The translations under genes were made by a program, and so were the position numbers. From NCBI GenBank assembly GCA_905480085.1, contig CAJQPD010000183.1:1-6215 (forward strand): 6,215 bases of DNA, written 5' to 3'. This document shows, piece by piece, positions 1 to 6,009 of the stretch (position 1 is the stretch's first letter; every line of letters starts with the position of its first letter). This DNA comes from an uncultured Acidimicrobiia bacterium. Lineage in GTDB: Bacteria; Actinomycetota; Acidimicrobiia; Spongiisociales; JAENVV01. Below the pieces are notes generated by a model. The model had not been told where the DNA came from and did no database searches. It saw only the letters and a program-made list of their open reading frames with translations.

Positions 1-623
1 GCGATGATCTGGTCGATCCGGTAGCGAATCGACAGTACGGCCAGAACCGCACCAAGGAGTGCACCAGTGAGCATCGCTCCGATGAGTCCTGCCCAGATCC
101 CCCAGGCAGATCCGGCCACGGTTCCAACGAATGCCGCGGTCAGTAGCTGACCTTCGATGGCGATATTGATGACCGCCACGCGCTCACACATCAACCCCGA
201 CATCGCCCCGAGCGTTACCGGGACGGACAAAATGACCGTCGATCGCAACATGCCAACGAGGCTGAACGACTTGTCGGCGGCCGCCCACGTCAAGAAGGCC
301 AGGACAAACAGGCCAAGCGCGATTGCCAAACCGAGGTTGGTCCACTTCAGATGCGTACGCCGAAGAACCCAACCACCGATGAAGGCGATCATCGCCGCCA
401 CCAGGAAGGAGAGCACTCGCGAGTCAACTACCCAGATAAAGGCCGGGTCACCCGGCAGGGAAAGATTGAAGGTTGATTCGAGACCCGACTCCACCCCCAG
501 TGCAAACACCCACAACACGAAGGCGGCCAGCCCGATGAGGACGATACCGATGACCGTGGCTCGCCGCTCATCCGGCGTAGACCGGATTTGAACGATCGGT
601 TCGGCACTAACCGACGTTGCCAT
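1..623 (-). CDS. Second permease of BMP-type nucleoside ABC importer (NupQ-like), partial at its C-terminal end
   Basis: This is an inner-membrane permease of the BPD_transp_2 family and should form the import channel together with the permease encoded just before it. The ATG lies at 623-621 and its first base is shared with the upstream gene's TGA (TGATG overlap), so translation is probably coupled. About 207 codons are visible; the gene runs off the left edge with no stop. My translation begins MATSVSAEPIVQIRSTPDER and has hydrophobic segments near residues 23-43, 68-87, 96-114, 126-142 and 160-198. The family-typical motif GLMCERVAVINIAIEG lies at 143-158 (usual form GLxxERxGVxNIGxEG). Position and family match NupQ of the Bacillus guanosine importer. 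The long N-terminal part before the motif, about 140 residues, seems longer than in typical NupQ-like proteins. Substrate is inferred from family only; purine nucleosides are most likely. Confidence 0.9.
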   Translation of the reverse strand, partial: MATSVSAEPIVQIRSTPDERRATVIGIVLIGLAAFVLWVFALGVESGLESTFNLSLPGDPAFIWVVDSRVLSFLVAAMIAFIGGWVLRRTHLKWTNLGLAIALGLFVLAFLTWAAADKSFSLVGMLRSTVILSVPVTLGAMSGLMCERVAVINIAIEGQLLTAAFVGTVAGSAWGIWAGLIGAMLTGALLGAVLAVLSIRYRIDQII

Positions 624-1849
624 CAGCCACCCCAACCGGTCGAAATCGTCGTGCTGACGTCCTGGTCAGGGGTCTTGATCCGGTAGATCGCTCGCACCAG
701 ACGGGGCGCCGCGATCATGACGATGATGAACGCCTGAAGAACCAGAACCAGATCGAGCGGCACACCGGCGGCGCCCTGCATTTCTCGCCCGCCCGCCCGC
801 AACGCGCCGAACAGAATCCCGGCGAACAACACGCCGATCGGATGTGATCTACCAAGCAGCGCCAGGGCGATGGCGTCGAACCCGATCGTGCCGGCGAAAC
901 CCGAGGTCCCTCGATATGGCTCCAACCCGAGAATCGGATTCGCGCCGGCGATCCCGGCCAGGGCGCCTGAGACGGCCATCACACCCACGTACACCCAGGC
1001 AACGTTCATGCCGGCATACCGGCCCCCGTGCGGGTTGAAACCGACCGCCCGGAATTCGAAGCCGATCGTCGAGCGGTACATCAACCACCACACAAAGGCC
1101 ACGGCGAGTAACGAAAAGAAGAACCCAATATTCAGGCGATCAAAGGTGGGGAGTGTTGGAAACTGGGCGGTGGCATTCACCTTTTCCGAAATAGGGTCGT
1201 TCCGTCCGGTTGCCTGAAACACAGAGGTCTTGAGCAAATAATCCACCAGGAAAAGCGCCACGAAGTTCAACATGATCGTGGTGATGACTTCGTGGGCGCC
1301 GGTTCGGGCCTTCAAGAACCCTGCGATCCCCGCCCAGATGGCCCCGGCCATGATCGCGGCGGCAATGGCGAGCGGAATGTGAATGAACGCCGGGAGGGTG
1401 AGGCTGAATCCCACCCAGAGAGCCGCCATGCCACCGATGTGCATCTGACCGTTCACACCAATGTTGAAGAGACCTGCCTGGAACCCGACCGCCACAGCCA
1501 GTCCCGCCAGGATCAACGGCGTGGCGGCGAACAGGGTCTCACTAATGGCTCGCCGGGAACCAACCGAACCGACGAAGAGAGCTTTGTAGGCTTTCCCGAT
1601 CCCGCTCATGGTTAGTCGGAAAGCCTCTCCTGGATCGGTACCCCACAAGGGGAGGGTGTCGAGATCCGTCACCGCGATGATCACCGCACCAACGATTAGA
1701 GCCGTCAACACCGCCAGTGCCGGCACGACAAGCGCCTGGCGAAGTGAGCTACCGATTCCGACGATACGACCGAGCGTCGACTGTGGGCCTGCTACCGGTG
1801 GCGGTTCAACCTGACCGCTTTCGTCGAGAGGCTGTTCGCCGTCACTCAT
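623..1849 (-). CDS. First permease of BMP-type nucleoside ABC importer (NupP-like)
   Basis: A 408-residue inner-membrane permease of the BPD_transp_2 family, the larger of the two channel subunits. The start is ATG at 1849-1847, which overlaps the ATPase stop by four bases (ATGA). A GGAGG lies four bases upstream, inside the end of the ATPase gene, and fixes the start. After a polar N-terminus (1-36) there is a first membrane segment near 38-60. Further segments lie near 106-122, 138-158, 160-178, 188-206, 240-258, 283-302, 323-350 and 366-382. Family hallmarks are FQAGLFNIGVNGQMHIGG (123-140), EVITTIMLNF (187-196) and GFDAIALALLGRSHPIGV (323-340). Length and motifs are normal for the family. 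Its partners are the ATPase (upstream) and the second permease (downstream). The substrate cannot be read from the sequence; nucleosides are the usual cargo. Confidence 0.93.
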   Translation of the reverse strand: MSDGEQPLDESGQVEPPPVAGPQSTLGRIVGIGSSLRQALVVPALAVLTALIVGAVIIAVTDLDTLPLWGTDPGEAFRLTMSGIGKAYKALFVGSVGSRRAISETLFAATPLILAGLAVAVGFQAGLFNIGVNGQMHIGGMAALWVGFSLTLPAFIHIPLAIAAAIMAGAIWAGIAGFLKARTGAHEVITTIMLNFVALFLVDYLLKTSVFQATGRNDPISEKVNATAQFPTLPTFDRLNIGFFFSLLAVAFVWWLMYRSTIGFEFRAVGFNPHGGRYAGMNVAWVYVGVMAVSGALAGIAGANPILGLEPYRGTSGFAGTIGFDAIALALLGRSHPIGVLFAGILFGALRAGGREMQGAAGVPLDLVLVLQAFIIVMIAAPRLVRAIYRIKTPDQDVSTTISTGWGG

Positions 1850-3363
1850 GACGCCTCCACTTCGTCTGCACTGCCGAGCATCGCCAGGCCAATCTCGGTG
1901 GAACTGGCCGACCCGTCGAATTCTCCGGCGATCTTGCCTTCGTACATCACCAGGATCCGATCGGAAAGAGCCATGATCTCGTCAAGCTCGGACGAGACGA
2001 TAAGCACGGCAGCCCCAAGATCACGCTCCTCGACGATCCGCGAATGGATGTATTCGATAGAGCCAACGTCGATCCCCCTGGTCGGCTGTGAGGCAATCAC
2101 GAGGGCCACGTCGCGGTCAAATTCTCTGGCGACGATAACTTTCTGCTGATTGCCACCGGAGAGATTCGACACGAGCACATCGACGCCGGGGGTACGCACG
2201 TCGTACTCGTCGACCAGACGAACCGCCTGGTCGTGGGCGGCATCCCAATCCATTCGCACGCCCCTGGACAAAGGCTTTTCGTAGTACGAGTTGAGGACGA
2301 TGTTCTCGGCCACCGTGAATGGCAGCACCAGTCCGCTTTTCTGGCGATCCTCGGGCACATGCGCCACATTGGCTTTGTGCATCTCTCGAGGAGTCGCCAG
2401 CGTCATGTCCTTGCCGTTGAGGAGCACGGTGCCCCCGAGCGGGGTCCGTAGACCTGTCAGAGCCTCAACCACTTCGGTCTGGCCGTTGCCCTGCACGCCC
2501 GCAATGCCGACGATCTCACCAGAACGGACTTCGAACGACACCCCATCGACCACCCGACGATTGCGGTCATCGAGCACCATGAGATGTTCGACCGCGAGTA
2601 CAACATCTTTGGGGTCCGCTTCGGTCTTGTCGACGGTCAGGTCGACCGGTCGGCCGACCATAAGTTCGGCAAGGCCGGCTTCGTCAACTTGACTAGGAAG
2701 CACCTCTGCCACGGTCTTGCCCCGTCGCATGATGACGATCCGGTCGGCGATCTCGAGTGCCTCGCCAAGTTTGTGACTGATAAAAACGATGCCCTTGCCG
2801 TCGGCTTTCAGGCTACTGACTATTTCGAAAAACCCTTCAACTTCCGCTGGCGTGAGCACCGAAGTCGGCTCATCGAAGACCAAGAAACGGGCCTCTCGCT
2901 CAAGGACCTTGATGATTTCGACCCGCTGCTGAATACCTACCGGTAGATCCTCGATGGTGGCGTCTGGATCGACGTCGAGGCTGTAGCGGCGGGATATCTC
3001 GGTGACGGTCTTGCGGGCTCGAGCCCGGTCGAGAATGCCGATTCGTTTGGTTGGTTCATCTCCCAGAATCACGTTTTCGGCAACGGTGAAGACGGGAACG
3101 AGCATGAAGTGCTGATGCACCATCCCGATCCCCGCATTGATGGCGTCGCCGGGCGAATGGAACTCGACCGGCTTCCCGTCGATCGACACCGTACCCGAGG
3201 TGGGTCGGTACAGACCGTACAGAATGTTCATGAGAGTCGTTTTGCCCGCTCCGTTTTCACCGAGCAGGGCAACGATCTCGCCTTCGGAGACGGTCAGATT
3301 GACATCGTCATTCGCGAGAACACCAGGAAACTGTTTTGTGATGCCAGTTAGAGCAAGTTCCAA
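1846..3363 (-). CDS. Double-domain ATPase of BMP-type nucleoside ABC importer (NupO-like)
   Basis: A cytoplasmic ATPase with two fused nucleotide-binding domains that powers the importer, like NupO or RbsA. I chose the TTG at 3363-3361 (505 residues, MELALTGITKQFPG) because GGAGG ends five bases before it and the family's first strand begins right after it. A GTG at 3408 would add 15 residues but has no ribosome site and abuts a terminator T-tract. Domain 1 has Walker A GENGAGKT (35-42), Q-loop Q84, a weak signature LPVGIQQ (140-146), Walker B FLVFDE (160-165) and H197. Domain 2 has a degenerate Walker A GVQGNGQTE (289-297), a good signature LSGGNQQ (401-407), and SQ in place of DE (425-426). 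One ATP site is thus complete and one degenerate, as is usual in this subfamily. The stop overlaps the next start by four bases. Confidence 0.93.
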   Translation of the reverse strand: MELALTGITKQFPGVLANDDVNLTVSEGEIVALLGENGAGKTTLMNILYGLYRPTSGTVSIDGKPVEFHSPGDAINAGIGMVHQHFMLVPVFTVAENVILGDEPTKRIGILDRARARKTVTEISRRYSLDVDPDATIEDLPVGIQQRVEIIKVLEREARFLVFDEPTSVLTPAEVEGFFEIVSSLKADGKGIVFISHKLGEALEIADRIVIMRRGKTVAEVLPSQVDEAGLAELMVGRPVDLTVDKTEADPKDVVLAVEHLMVLDDRNRRVVDGVSFEVRSGEIVGIAGVQGNGQTEVVEALTGLRTPLGGTVLLNGKDMTLATPREMHKANVAHVPEDRQKSGLVLPFTVAENIVLNSYYEKPLSRGVRMDWDAAHDQAVRLVDEYDVRTPGVDVLVSNLSGGNQQKVIVAREFDRDVALVIASQPTRGIDVGSIEYIHSRIVEERDLGAAVLIVSSELDEIMALSDRILVMYEGKIAGEFDGSASSTEIGLAMLGSADEVEAS

Positions 3364-3373
3364 CAGATCCTCC
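3364..3373 (-). promoter_or_regulatory. Ribosome binding site that decides the ATPase start (GGAGG before TTG)
   Basis: On the minus strand GGAGG occupies 3373-3369, followed by five bases and then TTG at 3363. The only longer alternative, GTG at 3408, is preceded by CCTTTTTTC and has no purine-rich site. This supports TTG as the true start. Confidence 0.7.
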
Positions 3374-3409
3374 GACAGCGACCAAACAAGACTCACAGAA
3401 CCTATCACG

Positions 3410-3453
3410 AAAAAAGGGTGGGGCCCCTCTCAGGGCCCCACTCTCAGTTTTTT
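3410..3453 (-). terminator. Intra-operon intrinsic terminator or attenuator, potentially bidirectional
   Basis: A perfect 9-bp GC-rich stem, GTGGGGCCC (3418-3426) against GGGCCCCAC (3433-3441), encloses a 6-base loop. Read on the minus strand it ends in CC followed by six T (3415-3410), a textbook intrinsic terminator just after the lipoprotein stop. On the plus strand the stem is followed, six bases later, by six T (3448-3453), so it could act in both directions. Because the ATPase and permease genes follow on the same strand, it probably works as a leaky terminator. It may also protect the 3' end of the lipoprotein mRNA. Confidence 0.85.
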
Positions 3454-3469
3454 CTGTTGGCTGTGGCGT

Positions 3470-4648
3470 CTAGTAACCGACTGGTGTGAAGTCCGCCTTG
3501 ACCACACCATCCTTGATGTCCTGCAACAACTGCTCGACTTCGGCCTTCAACTCGTCCGAGACCCTTGAGTCCCAGTCGTAATAGTCGGAAAGACCGACAC
3601 CGTCGTTGGCCAGGTTGCCGACGAACGAACCAGGCGCCCAGTTGCCTTCCTGCTGGTCTTGGACCGCCAGGGTGACAAACGGAGCGATCGCCTTTTCAAC
3701 CGTGGTCAACCACAGTGACTGGTACTGCGAGTCCATGGCGAAATATGCATCGGCATCTACGCCGATGAGTGCCGCATCGAGACCGAGGTCGTTGATGGCG
3801 TCACCGGCTGGCAGGTTGATGGCTCCACCGACCGGAATGATGATGTCACAGTTCTCCTGGAACAAGCTTTCAGCGGTGCTACGAGCAAGTGCCATGTCGG
3901 TGAAGCTTCCGGTGAACAAGCCGTCGCCGGCTTCCGGATCCCATCCCTTGACCTCAACACTCGTACACTTCACATCGTTGTAGTGCAAGGCACCGCGGGT
4001 GAAGCCGTCCATGAAGATCGAGACGGTCGGGAAGTTGGCACCACCGTAGGTGCACAGGACACCGGTCGTGGTGACGCCTGCGGCCAGGTATCCGGCTGCA
4101 AACGCAGCCTGGTCGGTCTGGTAAACCAGCTCACGAACGTTGTCGAGGCCCAATGGGGCAAACGTCTCGTCGGTAAGCACGTTGTCAATCATCGTCCACG
4201 TGATATCAGGATGGGCCTGAGCGTTGATCGCCGTGACCTCTCCCAGAGCGAAACCGACGGTCACGATGTGCTGGCAGCCCTGCGAGACCATCTGGTCAAT
4301 GTTTGGCTGCCAGTCGGCGGCGTCGGTGGACTCCAGGAAGAAGGAATCTTCCGTGGCATACCCGGCGGCCATTGCGTCCTGGACACCCTGCCATGCGCTG
4401 GCGTTGAAGCTGCGGTCGTCGACCCCAGCCAGGTCCGTCACCAGACATGTTTTGATGGCGTCGGCCATGCCCACGGTGGTCTCCGTGGTGCCTTCGGTCG
4501 TTGTCGGTGTATCGACCACGGCTTCCGTTGTGGTGGTCGTCTCAGCCACCGCCGCAGCGGTGGTAGTGGTCGTGTCGTCGGTGCCGCCACACGCGGCTGC
4601 AACCAGCGCGAGGACTCCGAGTAGCGCGATCAAGCGCATGGATTTCAT
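3470..4648 (-). CDS. BMP-family nucleoside-binding lipoprotein of ABC importer (NupN/PnrA-like)
   Basis: The extracellular, lipid-anchored substrate-binding subunit that hands nucleosides to the permeases. The ATG at 4648-4646 has AGGAGG four bases upstream and starts a normal lipoprotein signal, giving 392 residues. The open frame continues to 4879, but the extra 77 residues come from intergenic and repeat DNA. The signal peptide MKSMRLIALLGVLALVAAAC ends in the lipobox AAAC with the lipidated Cys at 20. A Thr/Glu/Ala-rich linker spans about 24-58. The BMP domain (PF02608) runs from about 65 to the end: GVDDRSFNASAWQG (75-88) is the family's ligand-site signature, followed by the hinge-like VTVGFALGE, the QAAFAAGYLA helix and DIIIPVGGAINLPAGDA. 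It is first in the operon and separated from the ATPase gene by a terminator hairpin, which fits a higher dose of this subunit. The exact substrate is inferred. Confidence 0.93.
   Translation of the reverse strand: MKSMRLIALLGVLALVAAACGGTDDTTTTTAAAVAETTTTTEAVVDTPTTTEGTTETTVGMADAIKTCLVTDLAGVDDRSFNASAWQGVQDAMAAGYATEDSFFLESTDAADWQPNIDQMVSQGCQHIVTVGFALGEVTAINAQAHPDITWTMIDNVLTDETFAPLGLDNVRELVYQTDQAAFAAGYLAAGVTTTGVLCTYGGANFPTVSIFMDGFTRGALHYNDVKCTSVEVKGWDPEAGDGLFTGSFTDMALARSTAESLFQENCDIIIPVGGAINLPAGDAINDLGLDAALIGVDADAYFAMDSQYQSLWLTTVEKAIAPFVTLAVQDQQEGNWAPGSFVGNLANDGVGLSDYYDWDSRVSDELKAEVEQLLQDIKDGVVKADFTPVGY
4475..4579 (-). other. Threonine-rich linker of the lipoprotein
   Basis: Residues 24-58 of the binding lipoprotein are almost entirely Thr, Glu, Ala, Val and Asp, with two TTTTT runs and several TTT runs. 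They form a flexible tether between the lipidated Cys20 and the folded domain. At the DNA level this is a low-complexity stretch of gtggt/cgt-type triplets on the plus strand, prone to length change. Confidence 0.75.
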
Positions 4649-4652
4649 ATTG

Positions 4653-4658
4653 CCTCCT
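4653..4658 (-). promoter_or_regulatory. Ribosome binding site of the lipoprotein gene (AGGAGG)
   Basis: A full AGGAGG on the minus strand lies four bases before the ATG at 4648. It chooses this start over the in-frame extension reaching 4879. The transcript leader should lie within 4649-4780. I could not identify a convincing -35/-10 pair there (the best -10-like string is TACAGT at 4694-4689), nor a riboswitch. Confidence 0.8.
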
Positions 4659-4779
4659 GAATTGTTCCGGAAGTCGCCTTCAGCGACAACTGTACGATAG
4701 TCCACTGGTAAGGCCGGAGTACAAAACCGGACTGCCATCAGCAAGGACCGTTTTCGCGGTTCCAGCCTGCTGCCTTGGT

Positions 4780-4824
4780 CGAGTGTGCATCCAGACTGCG
4801 TTATCCGACTCAGATGCACACTCG
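4780..4824. repeat. 45-bp palindromic element, copy A (outer left)
   Basis: Arms CGAGTGTGCAT (4780-4790) and ATGCACACTCG (4814-4824) are perfect reverse complements around a 23-base centre. The preceding GGT pairs with the ACC that follows copy D, so the outermost arms of the whole structure match over 14 bases. The centre resembles the reverse complement of copy D's centre (12 of 23 identical, most differences transitions). It lies in the divergent gap between the lipoprotein gene and the DUF559 gene. Confidence 0.9.
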
Positions 4825-4850
4825 TTTGGGAGAGCGCCTGCCAGTCGGAT

Positions 4851-4895
4851 CGAGTGTGCATACAAACTCGATAGACCAATGCAGATGCACACTCG
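4851..4895. repeat. 45-bp palindromic element, copy B (inner left)
   Basis: The same 11-base arms lie at 4851-4861 and 4885-4895, again with a 23-base centre. Here the palindrome extends outward by GAT/ATC to 14-bp arms (4848-4898). It ends 27 bases before the DUF559 start codon, so it overlaps the likely promoter or operator region of that gene. Its centre shares the blocks ATTGG and TATCG with copy C when one of them is reverse complemented. Confidence 0.9.
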
Positions 4896-4922
4896 ATCAG
4901 ACCTATTGCAAACCAACGGCGG

Positions 4923-5909
4923 ATGCCTCAACCTGACCGGGTGAACCGAAATCCTTCCGAAGTCAACCAGTTGGCGAGCCAGCAGCACGGAGTCCTCAGC
5001 TACCAACAGCTCACCGGACTCGGGATTGACCAAAACTTCATCAACAAGCAATGCCGCAACGGCGAGTGGCATCGGGTGTGTAAGACGGTATGGACCGTTG
5101 CCGGCAGCCCGAACACTGTGCAACGCCAGCTATGGACTGCCTTTCTGAGCAAGGATCAGTGCTTCATCAGCGGCCGATCCGCAGCGGCCATACATCAGTT
5201 CAGCGGGTTCACCCAGCCAAGGCTCCCGGAGATCACGATTCCGTACTCCGGCGATGCTCGTTCCCGCGTGGCGCGGGTAACCCGATCACAGTTCTTCCCA
5301 ACGACGAGGCGAGTTACGTTCGGGGGCCTCGAGGTTGCCGCGCCAGCTGAAACCTTATTTGTGGTCGTCCAATGGGTAGACCCCCTACGAACCAATCGCA
5401 TCGCCGACGACCTCCTAATGCGCGACCCGGCGGCGCTCGCCGAGATCCAGGAGATATACCTGCGGTACCAAGGTCACCGAATGCGCGGCATGGCAACCCT
5501 CGGGCCCATCATCCTTGAGAGATCCGGCCAAGGATATGTTCCCCCCGAGAGCGAACTAGAGGCGCTGGCCTGGAGGGTGTTCGGTGAAGCAATGATCCCC
5601 GAGATGCAGCGCCAGGCTCCGCTTCCCTGGGCACCCGGCGCCGGTCGGGTCGATCTCTTCATCGAGGCGTGGAAGCTGATCGTTGAGCTTGACGGCCGGT
5701 CCTGGCATACAAAGACTGAGGACTTCGAACGCGACCGATCTCGTGATAACGCCGCCGTCGCAGCAGGTTTTGCAGTGCTTCGGTTCACGTGGGAAGCCCT
5801 TACCAATGATCCGGCCAGATGCGTGCGAACGATCGAGGAGTTCGGTCGCCGATCCGGCCATCGCGCCCAATCGTCGAATGTGCATACGAATTGGAATATC
5901 GCATCCTGA
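4923..5909 (+). CDS. AbiEi-type winged-helix / DUF559 (Vsr-like nuclease fold) protein, solitary
   Basis: A 328-residue protein of unknown role. Residues about 12-60 resemble the AbiEi antitoxin winged-helix N-terminus (LASQQHGVLSYQQLTGLGI, then NGEWHRVCKTVWTVAG). Residues about 205-295 resemble DUF559, related to Vsr and PD-(D/E)XK nucleases. Candidate acidic-site residues are E211 or E213 (ESELEALAW), D244 (RVDLF), E255 and D257 (VELDG), and H262 (SWHT); FERDRSRDNAAVAAGFAVLRFTW (268-290) follows. All expected acidic positions are present, so it may be active, although nuclease activity is an inference. The ATG at 4923 has only a GGCGG touching it, so start choice is moderate and the mRNA may be leaderless; GTG at 4941 is an alternative. 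No AbiEii-like nucleotidyltransferase toxin is adjacent. Residues 318-328 and the stop are encoded by repeat copy C. Such domain pairs are common in actinobacteria, often annotated as type IV antitoxin-like. Confidence 0.85.
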   Translation: MPQPDRVNRNPSEVNQLASQQHGVLSYQQLTGLGIDQNFINKQCRNGEWHRVCKTVWTVAGSPNTVQRQLWTAFLSKDQCFISGRSAAAIHQFSGFTQPRLPEITIPYSGDARSRVARVTRSQFFPTTRRVTFGGLEVAAPAETLFVVVQWVDPLRTNRIADDLLMRDPAALAEIQEIYLRYQGHRMRGMATLGPIILERSGQGYVPPESELEALAWRVFGEAMIPEMQRQAPLPWAPGAGRVDLFIEAWKLIVELDGRSWHTKTEDFERDRSRDNAAVAAGFAVLRFTWEALTNDPARCVRTIEEFGRRSGHRAQSSNVHTNWNIAS

Positions 5910-5919
5910 TGCACACTCG
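5875..5919. repeat. 45-bp palindromic element, copy C (inner right), overlapping the gene end
   Basis: The left arm CGAATGTGCAT (5875-5885) carries one change from the consensus CGAGTGTGCAT. The right arm ATGCACACTCG (5909-5919) is intact, and the centre is again 23 bases. Its first 35 bases lie inside the DUF559 reading frame and supply its last residues and the TGA at 5907-5909. The centre shares 17 of 23 bases with copy D in direct orientation, including the first 13 in a row. Confidence 0.9.
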
Positions 5920-5946
5920 ACCAGGACAAGGCAGGGCGCGCTCAAA

Positions 5947-5991
5947 CGAGTGTGCATACGAATTGGAATACCGAACTTGGATGCACACTCG
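5947..5991. repeat. 45-bp palindromic element, copy D (outer right)
   Basis: Perfect 11-base arms lie at 5947-5957 and 5981-5991 with a 23-base centre. It is preceded by AAA, the complement of the TTT that follows copy A, as expected if the pairs are inverted. It ends 18 bases from the etfA stop, between two converging genes. There is no T-tract on either side, so it is not a standard intrinsic terminator, though the hairpin could still mark a transcript boundary. Confidence 0.9.
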
Positions 5992-6009
5992 ACCCAAAGC
6001 AGGCGGTGC

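Larger units (their letters stand above)
4765..6004. other. Putative cassette: AbiEi-DUF559 gene between paired palindromes arranged as inverted repeats
   Basis: A 116-bp block at 4780-4895 and a 117-bp block at 5875-5991 each consist of two 45-bp palindromes with a short spacer (26 and 27 bp). Compared in inverted orientation, the arms match at 43 of 44 bases, each pair of centres at 12 of 23, and the spacers at about 20 of 27 with small gaps (shared TTTG, CCTGCC, GTC and GG). This is roughly 74 percent overall by hand alignment. Just outside, GCCTGCT at 4765-4771 recurs in reverse complement at 5998-6004. The similarity stops on the gene side of each block. No transposase and no clear target-site duplication is visible. 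This may be a non-autonomous mobile cassette or a REP-nuclease-like module; chance placement of dispersed repeats in both intergenic gaps is the alternative. Confidence 0.5.

Noticed and set aside
3364..3408. GTG start for the ATPase at 3408
   Set aside because: There is no ribosome site, it abuts the terminator T-tract, and the 15 extra residues precede the family's normal N-terminus.
4673..4687. Small hairpin GTCGC-N5-GCGAC in the lipoprotein leader
   Set aside because: A 5-bp stem is too weak to call, and no purine, preQ1 or other riboswitch core is recognisable around it.
4689..4724. Possible minus-strand promoter for the importer operon (TACAGT or TATCGT with TTGTAC upstream)
   Set aside because: The -35 match is poor and the spacing is 19 or more bases, so it is no better than chance in this gap.
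4649..4879. N-terminal extension of the lipoprotein frame to 4879
   Set aside because: It reads through repeat copies A and most of B and would bury the lipoprotein signal peptide; AGGAGG before the ATG at 4648 is decisive.
4680..5123. 147-residue minus-strand frame opposite the start of the DUF559 gene
   Set aside because: It spans the palindromes and lies antisense to a recognisable domain protein; its translation shows no family resemblance.
4780..5991. CRISPR-like alternation of constant and variable segments
   Set aside because: The constant parts are 11-bp arms in alternating orientation, only four copies exist in two separated pairs, the centres of C and D are related to each other, and no cas gene is present.
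4765..6004. Classical insertion sequence
   Set aside because: There is no DDE, tyrosine or HUH transposase motif in the enclosed gene and no clear target-site duplication outside the repeats.
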